Shown: positions 8,509 through 17,767, counted from the first letter of the stretch. The stretch: 64,000 nt of DNA from DATCLS01 sp036563805 (GCA_036563805.1 DATCLS010000102.1:1-64000); one strand, 5' to 3'. The notes: a model not told the origin generated them from the sequence alone. A program made the numbers and translations.

Positions 8509-9657
8509 ATGGCTGAGCGCTGTGCGGTCATCGGCTGCGGCCAGACCCACCACAAGAAGCGGCGCGACGACGTGTCGATCCCGGGGCTGGTGCGCGAGGC
8601 CGCCGAGCGGGCCCTCGAGGACGCCGGCTGCGACTGGGCCGACATCGACGCCGTCGTCATCGGCAAGGCGCCCGACGCGTTCGAGGGCATCGTCCAACCC
8701 GAGCTGTTCCTGGGCGACGCCCTGGGGGCGGCGGGCAAGCCCATGCTGCGCGTCCACACGGCGGGCAGCGTCGGCGGCTCGACGTTCATCGTCGCCTCCC
8801 ACCTGATCGAGGCGCGCATCCACCGGCGGGTGCTGGCCGTGGCCTGGGAGAAGCAGTCGGAGGGCAACGCCCAATGGGGCCTGGCGGGCGGCCGCAGCGG
8901 CGGCATCGGGGCCGGCGGCGCCTTCGCCCCGTGGATCCGGGCCTACATCCAGCGCTCCGGCGCCCCCGAGTACATCGGGTGGATGGTGGCGGTGAAGGAC
9001 CGCCTCAACGCCCTCAAGAACCCCTACGCGCACCTCAAGATCCCCGACATCTCGATCGAGAAGGTCAAGGACTCGATGATGCTGTGGGACCCGCTGCGGT
9101 TCCTCGAGTCCTGCCCGTCCTCCGACGGGGCGGCGGCGGTCGTCGTGGCCGACGAGGCCGGCGGGCGGGCCGCGCCCAACCCGCCGGCGTGGGTGGTGGC
9201 CACCGCCGTCCGCAGCGAGCTGGGGCAGTTCCCCGGGCGCGACCCGGTCCGCCCCCTGGCCGGCGTCGAGTGCGCCCGCGAGGTGTACCGCAAGGCCGGC
9301 ATCTCGGTCCCCCGCCAGGAGATCGACGTGGCCGAGCTGTACGTGCCGTTCAGCTGGTACGAGCCGATGTGGCTGGAGGGCCACGAGATCGCCGGCCCCG
9401 GCGAGGGCTGGAAGATGGTCGACGACGGCTCCACCGAGATCGGCGGCTCGTTCCCGGTCAACCCGTCGGGCGGCGTGCTGTCGTCCAACCCGATCGGGGC
9501 ATCGGGCATGCTGCGGTTCATCGAGGCGGCGCTCCAGGTCCGGGGCCTGGCCGGCGAGCACCAGGTCGACGGCGCCCGTACGGCGCTGGCCCAGGCCTAC
9601 GGCGGGGCGGCCCAGTACTTCGCCATGGGCGTCCTGCGGGCAACGCCACCCGAGTGA
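8509..9657 (+). CDS. Thiolase-fold lipid-transfer-type protein (Ltp-like)
   Basis: 382 residues of the acetyl-CoA acetyltransferase/lipid-transfer family. N-terminal AVIGCGQTHHKKRRDDVSIPGLVREA and VHTAGSVGGSTFIVASHLIEA are typical. The thiolase cysteine is replaced by Ala in HTAGS, and the C-terminal His motif reads NPIGASG instead of GHPxGATG. The protein pairs with the preceding thiolase-fold gene 3 bases upstream, so a heteromeric aldolase with the DUF35 proteins is plausible. It ends the operon; 143 bases with an inverted repeat separate it from the amidohydrolase. Confidence 0.83.
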   Translation: MAERCAVIGCGQTHHKKRRDDVSIPGLVREAAERALEDAGCDWADIDAVVIGKAPDAFEGIVQPELFLGDALGAAGKPMLRVHTAGSVGGSTFIVASHLIEARIHRRVLAVAWEKQSEGNAQWGLAGGRSGGIGAGGAFAPWIRAYIQRSGAPEYIGWMVAVKDRLNALKNPYAHLKIPDISIEKVKDSMMLWDPLRFLESCPSSDGAAAVVVADEAGGRAAPNPPAWVVATAVRSELGQFPGRDPVRPLAGVECAREVYRKAGISVPRQEIDVAELYVPFSWYEPMWLEGHEIAGPGEGWKMVDDGSTEIGGSFPVNPSGGVLSSNPIGASGMLRFIEAALQVRGLAGEHQVDGARTALAQAYGGAAQYFAMGVLRATPPE

Positions 9658-9750
9658 CGCCGCCGGAATGACGCACGCGGGTGACCCGCCGGGTGACGCC
9701 CCGGTGTGACGTCCGTCGGATTGACCGCCGTCAGGCCCACCTGCAATTCT

Positions 9751-9769
9751 CTAATCATTAAAGGATTAG
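9751..9769. promoter_or_regulatory. Inverted repeat CTAATC-N7-GATTAG upstream of amidohydrolase
   Basis: Perfect 6-bp arms with a 7-base AT-rich spacer (ATTAAAG), 31 bases upstream of the start at 9801. It is an AT island in very GC-rich DNA and probably a promoter/operator for the transport operon. No regulator can be assigned. Confidence 0.5.
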
Positions 9770-9800
9770 GGAGTCTGGGGATCAGGAGGACGGGGGGACG

Positions 9801-10907
9801 ATGGCGCCGCGCCAGTACCGGCTGATCTCGGCCGACGGGCACCTGAACGAGCCCGGCGACCTGTGGACGTCGCGGGTCCCCGCCCGGTTCCGTGACCGGG
9901 TCCCCCGCATCGAGCGGCTCGAGCGGGGCGACGCCTGGGTCATGGAGGAGGCCCCCGCGCCCCGCCCGTTCGGCTGGGGCGCCGCCGCCGGCCGGCCGCC
10001 GGACCAGGTCGACGAGTGGATCCGGTTCGAGGACGTCAATCCCGGCAGCTACGACCCGGTCGCCCGCCTCCGGGAGATGGACCTGGACGGTGTGGACGCC
10101 GAGGTCCTGTTCCCCTCGGGCGTCATCGGCTACGTCAGCGGGACCAAGGACCCCGAGCTCCACCTGGCCATGGTCCGGGCCTACAACGAGTTCCTGTCGG
10201 AGTTCTGCGCCACGGACCCCGCCCGGCTGGGCGGCGCCGCCGTCATCCCCCACTGCGGGATCGACGAGGCGCTGGCCGAGATCGAGCGGCTCGAGGGCAT
10301 GCCCGGCATCGTCTCCTACCAGCTCAAATGCTACCCGCACGGGGACACGACGCTGAAGACCGAGGACGACCCCGTGTGGCGGGCGATCGAGGAGACGGGC
10401 AAGCCGATGACGATCCACATCGCCCTCAGCAACGCCATGCCCCGGCCGCTGCCGGCCCAGCGACTGCCCGGCACCGGGCACTTCTACGACGCGCCCCGGC
10501 GCATGCTCGAGTTCATCTTCGGCGGCGTGCTCGACCGCTTCCCCAAACTACGTATCGTGCTGGCGGAGGTGGACTGCGGGTGGATGCCCTACTTCGAGGA
10601 GCAGGCCGACGACAACTTCCTTCGCCATGCCCGCTCGTCGCTCAAGGACCACAAGCTGACCCGGCTGCCGAGCGAGTACATGAAGGAGTTCTTCCCGGCG
10701 GCGTTCATCACCGACCACTACGCCATCGCCAACCGGCACCGGGTCGGCGTGCACCGCATGCTCTGGTCGAACGACTACCCGCACATCACGTCCGACTGGC
10801 CGTACTCGTGGAAGACGATCAACGCCACGTTCGCCGGTGTCCCGGCCGAGGAGCGGCACGCCCTGCTCGCCGGCAACGCCCAACGGATCTTCGGCTTCGG
10901 GCGCTGA
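9801..10907 (+). CDS. Amidohydrolase family 2 (ACMSD-like) metal hydrolase
   Basis: 368 residues of the amidohydrolase-2 TIM barrel. The N-terminal metal motif reads ISADGHLNEP, followed by a substrate region, a central TIHIALSN strand, LRIVLAEVDCGWMPYFEEQADD and the C-terminal WSNDYPH with the conserved Asp. This family includes decarboxylases and hydrolases of cyclic or aromatic acids. An AGGAGG-type site precedes the ATG. It heads a run of genes for an oligopeptide-type importer, so its substrate is probably the imported compound or a product of it. A paralogue is encoded at 21953-23170. Confidence 0.83.
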   Translation: MAPRQYRLISADGHLNEPGDLWTSRVPARFRDRVPRIERLERGDAWVMEEAPAPRPFGWGAAAGRPPDQVDEWIRFEDVNPGSYDPVARLREMDLDGVDAEVLFPSGVIGYVSGTKDPELHLAMVRAYNEFLSEFCATDPARLGGAAVIPHCGIDEALAEIERLEGMPGIVSYQLKCYPHGDTTLKTEDDPVWRAIEETGKPMTIHIALSNAMPRPLPAQRLPGTGHFYDAPRRMLEFIFGGVLDRFPKLRIVLAEVDCGWMPYFEEQADDNFLRHARSSLKDHKLTRLPSEYMKEFFPAAFITDHYAIANRHRVGVHRMLWSNDYPHITSDWPYSWKTINATFAGVPAEERHALLAGNAQRIFGFGR

Positions 10908-10936
10908 GCCGCCCGAACCGGCGATAGAAGGTCGTC

Positions 10937-11878
10937 GTGCTCCGCGTGGTGGTGGGCCGACTGACGGCCGCCGTCCCTCTCATCCTGCTGATCACCGTCG
11001 GCACGTTCTGCCTCGGCCTGCTCATGCCGGGTGACCAGGCGTACGCCATCGCCGGGGAGAACGCCACCCCCGAGCAGGTCGCGCAGATCCGGCGAGATCT
11101 GAACCTCGACGACCCCGCCCCCGTCCGCTACCTGTCGTGGCTGGGCGACGCCCTGACCGGCGACCTCGGCGAGTCCGCCGCCACCCGGCGGCCGGTGTGG
11201 GACGAGATGGTGCGGCGGTGGCCGGTGACGGCGTCGCTGGCCGTCAGCGCCCTGGTGCTGTCGTTCGTCATCGGCGTGCCGATCGGCGTCCTGCAGGGGA
11301 CCCGGCCCGGGTCGCGGCTCGACAAGCTGCTGCTGGGCGGCGTGTCGCTGGGGCTGGCCACGCCCGGGTTCTGGCTGGCCACCATGCTCATCTTCCTGCT
11401 GGCGGTGCAGGTCAACTGGCTGCCGGCCATGGGCTACGTGCCCATCGAGGAGGACCCGATCGAGTGGGCCCGCCACATGGTCATGCCCGCCTTCACGCTG
11501 GCGGTCGTCGGGGCGGCAGAGATCGCACGCCAGCTGCGGACCGGGCTGATCGGCGTCATGGACGCCGACTACATCCGGGCCGCCGGCGCCCGGGGCCTGA
11601 GCCCTCGGCAGATCCAGAAGCACGCCCTGCGCAACGCCTCGCTCCCGGCGCTCACCATCGTCGGCCTGCGGGTCGGGCACCTTCTGGCCGGCTCGGTGAT
11701 CATCGAGCAGATCTTCCAGTTTCCCGGCCTGGGGTCCTACACGCTGACCGCGGTCCGCGACCAGGACTTCGTCGTCGTGCAGGGCGTGGTGCTCGCCATC
11801 GCCGTGATCGTCATCTCCGTGAACCTGGTGGTCGACCTCCTCTACTACTGGCTCAACCCCAAGGTGCGGCTGGCATGA
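10937..11878 (+). CDS. Dipeptide/oligopeptide ABC importer permease (DppB type)
   Basis: 313 residues starting at GTG. Six membrane segments are visible, and the cytoplasmic EAA-like loop reads IRAAGARGLSPRQIQKHALRNASLPAL, typical for DppB/OppB. The N-terminal periplasmic loop (LMPGDQAYAIAGENATPEQVAQIRRDLNLDDP) matches the family's PGDP-type motif. It starts 29 bases after the amidohydrolase and its stop overlaps the next permease start. It forms the channel with the following gene product. Confidence 0.9.
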   Translation: MLRVVVGRLTAAVPLILLITVGTFCLGLLMPGDQAYAIAGENATPEQVAQIRRDLNLDDPAPVRYLSWLGDALTGDLGESAATRRPVWDEMVRRWPVTASLAVSALVLSFVIGVPIGVLQGTRPGSRLDKLLLGGVSLGLATPGFWLATMLIFLLAVQVNWLPAMGYVPIEEDPIEWARHMVMPAFTLAVVGAAEIARQLRTGLIGVMDADYIRAAGARGLSPRQIQKHALRNASLPALTIVGLRVGHLLAGSVIIEQIFQFPGLGSYTLTAVRDQDFVVVQGVVLAIAVIVISVNLVVDLLYYWLNPKVRLA

Positions 11879-12867
11879 GCGGGCCCGACGCCGACGACGG
11901 CCGGAGGGCCGAGGAGGGCCGGAGCACCGACGAGCGGCGAGTCCCGGGCGCGCCCCACGCCACGGACGCTCGCCGGGCGGATGCGCCGGACACCGACGCC
12001 GACGAGCTGCACGGCTGGCGGCGGACGTGGGCCCGCTTCCGGCGCCAGCGCACGGCGATGACCGGGCTCGTGGTCGTCGTCGCCCTCGGGCTGGCCGGCC
12101 TGCTGGCCCCCGTCATCGCCCCCTACGACCAGGGCGAGGCGTCGTCGGACTTCCTCGACGGCATCTCGGCCGACCACTGGCTGGGCACCGACCCCATCGG
12201 CAACGACACGCTCAGCCAGATGCTGTTCGGCATCCGCACGTCGCTGTTCGCCAGCCTCCTCGCCGTGGGCCTGGCCGTGGTCGGCGGCGCCCTGATCGGG
12301 CTGTACAGCGGCTACTTCGGCGGCCGGGTCGACCGTCTGCTCATGCGGTGCGTCGACGCGTTCATGGCCTTCCCCGGGCTGCTCATGGCCATGGTCGTCG
12401 TCGGCGTGCTGGGCACCGGCGTGGTCAACGCCATGATCGGCTTGTCGGTGGCGTTCGTCCCCGCCTTCGCCCGGCTCGTGCGGGGCCAGGTGCTGGCCGT
12501 GCGCGAGGAGGCCTTCGTCGAGGCCGCCCAGGTCGTCGGCGCCCGGGCGCCCCGCATCATCCGCCGCCACATCCTGCCCAACATCGCGCCCGCCCTCATC
12601 GTCCAGGCGTTCATGGCGCTCGGCTTCGCGCTGCTGGCCGAGGGGGCGCTGGCGTTCATGGGGCTCAGCGTCGAGCCGCCCGAGACCAGCCTGGGCAGCA
12701 TCCTCCAGCGGGGCTTCACGGTCATCAACTCGACGCCCCGGCTCGTGCTGGTGCCCGGCATCGCCATCACCGTGCTGTCGATCTCGTTCAACGCCGTGGC
12801 CGACGGCCTGCGCGACGCGCTCGCCCGCCACGACGTGGCCGAGCTGGTGGCGGGGGCCCGGGCGTGA
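11875..12867 (+). CDS. Dipeptide/oligopeptide ABC importer permease (DppC type)
   Basis: 330 residues. An unusual ~45-residue charged N-terminal tail (Asp/Arg/Ala-rich) precedes WRRTWARFRRQRTAMTGLVVVVALGLAGLLAPVIAPYD, the typical DppC start. HWLGTDPIGNDTLSQMLFGIRTSL is the family signature, and EAAQVVGARAPRIIRRHILPN is the ATPase-coupling loop. The start ATG overlaps the preceding stop (ATGA), and its own stop overlaps the ATPase start (GTGA), so all three subunits are translationally coupled. Inner-membrane channel subunit. Confidence 0.9.
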   Translation: MSGPDADDGRRAEEGRSTDERRVPGAPHATDARRADAPDTDADELHGWRRTWARFRRQRTAMTGLVVVVALGLAGLLAPVIAPYDQGEASSDFLDGISADHWLGTDPIGNDTLSQMLFGIRTSLFASLLAVGLAVVGGALIGLYSGYFGGRVDRLLMRCVDAFMAFPGLLMAMVVVGVLGTGVVNAMIGLSVAFVPAFARLVRGQVLAVREEAFVEAAQVVGARAPRIIRRHILPNIAPALIVQAFMALGFALLAEGALAFMGLSVEPPETSLGSILQRGFTVINSTPRLVLVPGIAITVLSISFNAVADGLRDALARHDVAELVAGARA

Positions 12868-15038
12868 GCGAGGCCGCGGCGACCGATCCCCTCCTCCGGG
12901 TCGAGGGCCTCACCGTGACCCGGCCGCGCGGCGGCAGGACGCTCACGCTGGTCGAGGACGTCTCGTTCGAGCTCGACGCCGGCCGCACGCTGAGCCTGGT
13001 GGGCGAGAGCGGGTCGGGCAAGACGCTCACCGCCCTGTCGGTCATCAACCACCTGCCCGCCCCGCTGCGCCTGGCCGCGGGCCGGGTGGCGTTCGGCGGC
13101 CGCGACCTGACCGCCCTCTCCCCCGCCGAGCTGCGGACCATCCGGGGCCGCGACATCGGCATCGTGTTCCAGGACCCGCTGGCCAGCTTCGACCCCTCGT
13201 TCACGGTCGGCAGCCAGATGGTCGAGACCATCCGGGCCCACACGGACCTGTCCCGGGCCGAGGCCCACGACCGGGCGGTGGCGCTGCTCGACCGGGTCGG
13301 CATCCCCCAGGCGGCCCGGCGCATGCGCGACTACGCCCACCAGCTCTCCGGCGGCATGGCTCAGCGGGTCATGATCGCCCTGGCCATCTCGTGCCAGCCC
13401 CGGCTGCTGATCGCCGACGAGCCCACCACCGCGCTCGACGTGACCGTGCAGGCCCAGATCCTCACGCTGCTGCGGTCCCTGCAGGAGGAGCACGGCATGG
13501 CCCTGCTGCTCGTGTCGCACGACCTGTCGGTGGTGGCCGAGATGGCCGACGACGTGGCCGTGATGTACGCCGGCCAGGTCGTGGAGCGGGGGCCGGTCGT
13601 CGACACGTTCACGCGGCCCACCCACCCCTACACCGAGGCGCTCCTCGGCGCCCAGCCGGGCGCCGGCGCCCGCGGCCAGGCGCTGGTCGCCATCCCCGGC
13701 ACGGTGCCGAGCGCGGGGACGCTGCCGACGGGCTGCCGGTTCCACCCCCGGTGCCCCCACGCCGCGGACGCCTGTCGGTCCGAGGCGCCGGCGCTGGTCG
13801 ACGGCACCCGGTGCCTGCGCCGCGACGAGCTGACGCTGGCAGGCGTGGGCCAACGGCCGGAGGGGCCCCCGGCGTCCCCGCGGGGCACCGACGGGCCGGA
13901 CGGGCCGGCCGAGGACGGTGCGGGCGCCGCCGCGCCGGCCGAGGACGGCAACGCCGCGTCCGGGCCGGCCGACGAGCGGCCCGTGCTGGTCGAGGTCGAA
14001 GGGCTGAGGAAGACCTACCGGCTGCGGACCGGGCAGCTGACGCCGCCCGGTCGGCGCCCCACGCTGACCGCCGTCGACGGCGTCAGCTTCGTCATCCGGG
14101 CCGGCGAGACGCTCGGCCTCGTGGGCGAGAGCGGCGCCGGCAAGTCCACGGTCGGCCGGATGGTCCTCGGCCTCACCGTGCCGACCGCCGGGGTGGTCCG
14201 CATCGACGGGACCGAGCTGGCCCGGGCCCGGGGCAAGCGGCGCCGCGACCTGCGGCGCGACGTCCAGGTGGTGTTCCAGAACCCCCACAGCTCGCTCGAC
14301 CCGATGATGACCGTGGGCGCCACGCTGGCCGAGCCGCTCGAGGTCCACACCGACCTCGGCCGCGACGCGGTGGCCGCCCGGGTGCGCGAGCTGCTCGACC
14401 AGGTCGGCCTCGACCCCGCCTACGCCGCCCGCTACCCGGACGCGCTGTCCGGCGGCCAGCGCCAGCGCGTGGCCATCGCCCGGGCGCTGGCGCTGAAGCC
14501 CCGCCTCATCGTGTGCGACGAGCCGGTCAGCGCCCTCGACGTGTCGACCCAGGCCCAGGTCGTGAACCTGCTGGCCGACCTCCAGCGCCGGCTCGGCGTC
14601 GCGTACCTCTTCGTGGGCCACGACCTCTCGGTCATGTACCAGGTCAGCGACCGGGTGGCGGTGATGTTCCGGGGCCGGATCGTCGAGCTTGGCCCCAGCG
14701 AGCAGGTCTACCGCCGACCCCAGCACCCCTACACGCGGGCGCTGCTGGGGGCGGTCCTGTCGATCGACCCCCGTCGGCGCCGGTTGGCTCGGGCCGCGGT
14801 CCCGACGTCGACGGGCCCGGCGCCGACGAGCCCGGACGGCCCGGGCTGCCCGTACGTCGACCGCTGCCCCGTGGCGGTCGACCGGTGCCGAACCGACGCC
14901 CCGCCCCCGGTGGAGGTCGACGACACGGTGGTCCTGTGCCACCTCGCCCCCGACCCGCCCCAGGCCGCCTCCGCCCCCTCGGGGCCGCCCGCCGCGGCCC
15001 GCGTGCCCGCCGACGCCTCCGCCGAGGGACCGGGGTGA
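12864..15038 (+). CDS. Fused dual ATPase of oligopeptide-type ABC importer (DppD-DppF)
   Basis: 724 residues with two ABC domains joined by an Ala/Gly/Pro/Asp-rich linker (about 325-370). Domain 1 has Walker A GESGSGKT, signature LSGGMAQRV and Walker B LLIADEPTTALDV. Domain 2 has GESGAGKST, LSGGQRQRV and LIVCDEPVSALDV. Each domain ends with the oligopeptide-type Cys motif (CRFHPRCPHAADAC; CPYVDRCPVAVDRC), which may bind a metal cluster as in some DppD proteins. Two separate genes are usual in E. coli; the fusion is common in actinobacteria. It powers the permeases encoded just upstream. Confidence 0.92.
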   Translation: MSEAAATDPLLRVEGLTVTRPRGGRTLTLVEDVSFELDAGRTLSLVGESGSGKTLTALSVINHLPAPLRLAAGRVAFGGRDLTALSPAELRTIRGRDIGIVFQDPLASFDPSFTVGSQMVETIRAHTDLSRAEAHDRAVALLDRVGIPQAARRMRDYAHQLSGGMAQRVMIALAISCQPRLLIADEPTTALDVTVQAQILTLLRSLQEEHGMALLLVSHDLSVVAEMADDVAVMYAGQVVERGPVVDTFTRPTHPYTEALLGAQPGAGARGQALVAIPGTVPSAGTLPTGCRFHPRCPHAADACRSEAPALVDGTRCLRRDELTLAGVGQRPEGPPASPRGTDGPDGPAEDGAGAAAPAEDGNAASGPADERPVLVEVEGLRKTYRLRTGQLTPPGRRPTLTAVDGVSFVIRAGETLGLVGESGAGKSTVGRMVLGLTVPTAGVVRIDGTELARARGKRRRDLRRDVQVVFQNPHSSLDPMMTVGATLAEPLEVHTDLGRDAVAARVRELLDQVGLDPAYAARYPDALSGGQRQRVAIARALALKPRLIVCDEPVSALDVSTQAQVVNLLADLQRRLGVAYLFVGHDLSVMYQVSDRVAVMFRGRIVELGPSEQVYRRPQHPYTRALLGAVLSIDPRRRRLARAAVPTSTGPAPTSPDGPGCPYVDRCPVAVDRCRTDAPPPVEVDDTVVLCHLAPDPPQAASAPSGPPAAARVPADASAEGPG

Positions 15039-15961
15039 CGGGCGAGCCGAGCGCTGGGGTCTACGCCGTCAGCATCACGCCGTTCGCCCGCGACGGCGCC
15101 CTCGACGAGGACGGCCTGCGGGCCCACCTGCGTCGCCTGGGCGACGCCGGGGTCGGCGTGTACGTGGGCGGCGGCGGCAGCGGCGAGGGCTACACCCTCT
15201 CCCCCGCCGAGCACCGCCGGGTCGCCGAGGTGGCGGTCGACGAGCTGCGGGGGCGGGTGCCGGTGCGGGCCATGGGCGTCGAGCCCCGCACCGCCGCCGA
15301 GATGGTCGCCTACGTCGAGGCCATGGCCGCCGCCGGCGTCGACGCCGTCCAGATCTACTCCCTCGACGTCGGCCACGGGCACCGCCCGAGCCCGGCCGCG
15401 GTCGAGGCCTACCTGACCGAGGTGCTGGAGCGGACCGCGGTCCCGGCCGTCGTATCCACGCACCAGTCCGTGGGCTACAACGTGCCGGTGCCGCTCCTCG
15501 CCCGCCTGGCCGAGCGCTTCGACGTCCTCGCCGGCGTCAACTGCAGCCACCAGGACCTGGGGTACCTGGCCGAGCTGATCGACGCGGTGGGCGGGCGGCT
15601 CGAGGTGCACGTGGGCGGCCCGTACCAGGCCCTCGCCGCCTACGCGCTCGGGGCCGACGGGTTCCTGTCGTCCGAGGCCAACCTGGCGCCCCGCCTGGCC
15701 GCGTCGGTGGCGGTCGCCCGGCGGGCGGGCGACGGCGCCGCGCTGCTCGACGCGGCCGGCCGCCTGGTGCGACTGGCGATGCTGCTGTACGGGCACGGTG
15801 GGATCCTGGCCACCAAGGCCGTGCTCGGCCGGTTCGGCCGGCCGGGCGGGTTCCCGCGCAAGCCGCACCTCCCGCTCGCCGACGACGTGGCCGCCGAGCT
15901 GGCCGCCGAGGTCGCCGGGCTCGGTGTGCCGGAGATCGAGGGCTGGAACGAGACCGCGTGA
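15035..15961 (+). CDS. DapA/NAL-fold protein lacking Schiff-base lysine
   Basis: 308 residues from a GTG that overlaps the ATPase stop. The fold is clear: VYAVSITPFARDGALDEDGLRAHLRRL, then GGGGSGEGYTLSPAEH in place of the GTTGE loop. By alignment with E. coli DapA, the catalytic Lys161 position is Asn169 (AGVNCSHQD) and Tyr133 is Ser141 (VVSTHQ). Without both residues an aldol reaction through a Schiff base is unlikely. It is embedded inside an importer operon between ATPase and binding-protein genes, which suggests a binding, hydrolytic or lyase role on the imported substrate. Function unknown. Confidence 0.82.
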   Translation: MTGEPSAGVYAVSITPFARDGALDEDGLRAHLRRLGDAGVGVYVGGGGSGEGYTLSPAEHRRVAEVAVDELRGRVPVRAMGVEPRTAAEMVAYVEAMAAAGVDAVQIYSLDVGHGHRPSPAAVEAYLTEVLERTAVPAVVSTHQSVGYNVPVPLLARLAERFDVLAGVNCSHQDLGYLAELIDAVGGRLEVHVGGPYQALAAYALGADGFLSSEANLAPRLAASVAVARRAGDGAALLDAAGRLVRLAMLLYGHGGILATKAVLGRFGRPGGFPRKPHLPLADDVAAELAAEVAGLGVPEIEGWNETA

Positions 15962-15992
15962 CGCGAACACACAAAGGGGCAAAGGGATCCAC

Positions 15993-17660
15993 ATGGCCAA
16001 CGCACCACACGTACGCCGGGTGCCGGGCGGGTTGAGCCGGCGCCGGCTGCTCCAGATGGGCGCCCTCGGGCTGGTCGGCGTCGGCGTGCCGTTGCTGGGG
16101 GCCTGCGGCGGGGAGAACACCGCCGGCTCCGACCGCGACGACGAGGGCGGGAGCGGCGAGGCCCGCCCCGACCGCAGCGCCATCCTCAAGTGGGGCAGCA
16201 TGCGGGCCGAGAGCCTCGACCCGATCCGCCAGGTGGCGGGCACCGAGGAGGTCTGGCTCAACGCCATCTTCGACACCCTCCTCACCATCTCGCCGATCGA
16301 CGGCACGATCGGCCCCCGCCTGGCCGAGGAGTGGGAGGTCGACGGCCAGCGGATCCGGCTGACGCTCCGCGACGGCGTCACGTTCCAGGACAACACGCCG
16401 TTCGACGCCGAAGCCGTGAAGTTCAACCTCGACCGGGTGCTCTCGGACCCCGACTCCAACATCCGGTCGCGGATCCCGCAGCTGGCCCGGGTACGGGTGG
16501 TCGACGACGGCACGGTCGACCTCGAGCTCAGCGAGCCCACCCCGCTGGCCGTGCTCATGGCCCTCACCAACCGGCCCGGCATGATGGCGTCGCCCACCGC
16601 CGTGCGTGAGGCCGGCAGCAGCGCGGCGTTCAGCGAGGCCCCGGTCGGCTGCGGCATGTACCGCGTCGAGGGGGCCTGGCACCCGCGCGAGAGCCTGTCG
16701 GTGCGGGCCTGGGACGGCTACTGGGACCCCGACGCCCAGACCCTCGGGGGCATCGACTTCACCGAGGTGGCGATGAGCCAGAAGGTGAACGCCCTGCGGT
16801 CGGGATCGATCGACATCGCCTCGTTCGAGGGCTTCGACGTCAGCGCCCTCGAGCAGGAGGACTCGATCCGGCTCACGGTCGGGCCCGCGCCCCGGGGCCG
16901 GGGCCTCACGGTCAACTCGACGATCGCCCCGCTCGACGACCTGCGGGTCCGCCAGGCCATCGCCCACGCCATCGACCGCGAGGCCGTGGTCGAGGCCCTG
17001 ACCTCGGGCTACGGCGAGCCCCGGTACCAGCCGTTCGCCTCCGACTCGCCGGCCTACGACCCGGAGCTCGACGACCTGTACACCTACGACCCCGACCGGG
17101 CCCGCGACCTGCTGGCCGAGGCGGGCTACGAGGACGGGCTGTCGTTCCGCTCGATCGTCGGCGGCACCGCCACGTCGTACGTCACGTTCGGCGAGCTGCT
17201 CCAAGCCCAGCTGCGCGAGGTCGACATCGACATGGACCTCGAGCTGGTCGACCAGGCGTCGACCATCCCCCAGCTGTTCGAGCAGGACCGGGCCGCGTCG
17301 GCGCCGATCGGCGGTGGGGCCACGGCCGCCGAGACCGACCTGTTCATCCGCCAGTACTACCTGCGGGACGGCGCGTTCAACGCCGGCAACACCGAGGTCC
17401 GGGGGATCCGCACGCTGCTGCGGCGGGCGGGCGCCTCCCCGGACACCGACGCCGCCCGCGTGCACTACCGGGAGATCAACCGACGGGTGCTCGAGGACCT
17501 GCAGCAGATCATCCCCGTCTACGCCGAGGCCGCCATCACCGGCCACCAGGACTACGTGGGCGGCCTGACCCGGGCGGTGCTCGACACCGACATCAACCCC
17601 GAGCTGCTGCGGGGGATCTACATCACCGAGGGCCGGGAGCCGGCCCCCGAGGACGACTGA
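15993..17660 (+). CDS. ABC importer substrate-binding lipoprotein, family 5, Tat-type signal
   Basis: 555 residues of the extracellular solute-binding protein family 5 (DppA/OppA-like). The N-terminus has a twin-arginine motif (LSRRRLLQ), a hydrophobic stretch and a lipobox LLGAC with Cys38, so it is probably a Tat-exported lipoprotein. The family signature is seen in LAEEWEVDGQRIRLTLRDGVTFQDNTPFDAEAVKFNLDRV (partly conserved) and in the C-terminal YRQFASDSPAYDPELDD-type region. It is the last gene of the importer operon, 31 bases after the DapA-like gene, and followed by a strong hairpin. Ligand unknown; peptides, nickel chelates or opine-like compounds are possible. Confidence 0.9.
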   Translation: MANAPHVRRVPGGLSRRRLLQMGALGLVGVGVPLLGACGGENTAGSDRDDEGGSGEARPDRSAILKWGSMRAESLDPIRQVAGTEEVWLNAIFDTLLTISPIDGTIGPRLAEEWEVDGQRIRLTLRDGVTFQDNTPFDAEAVKFNLDRVLSDPDSNIRSRIPQLARVRVVDDGTVDLELSEPTPLAVLMALTNRPGMMASPTAVREAGSSAAFSEAPVGCGMYRVEGAWHPRESLSVRAWDGYWDPDAQTLGGIDFTEVAMSQKVNALRSGSIDIASFEGFDVSALEQEDSIRLTVGPAPRGRGLTVNSTIAPLDDLRVRQAIAHAIDREAVVEALTSGYGEPRYQPFASDSPAYDPELDDLYTYDPDRARDLLAEAGYEDGLSFRSIVGGTATSYVTFGELLQAQLREVDIDMDLELVDQASTIPQLFEQDRAASAPIGGGATAAETDLFIRQYYLRDGAFNAGNTEVRGIRTLLRRAGASPDTDAARVHYREINRRVLEDLQQIIPVYAEAAITGHQDYVGGLTRAVLDTDINPELLRGIYITEGREPAPEDD

Positions 17661-17705
17661 GCGCCCGCAGCGCGCGGGGCCTGGGCCCGGCCCCGGACCG
17701 CCGGG

Positions 17706-17729
17706 GCCGGTCGCCAGCTGGCGACCGGC
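17706..17729 (+). terminator. Perfect hairpin terminator of importer operon
   Basis: A 24-base perfect palindrome (10-bp arms, 4-base AGCT centre) 45 bases downstream of the binding-protein stop. No T-tract. Confidence 0.6.
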
Positions 17730-17767
17730 TCACGGAGGGGCGCGGGCCCGGGCCTAGCCTGCGGGCG

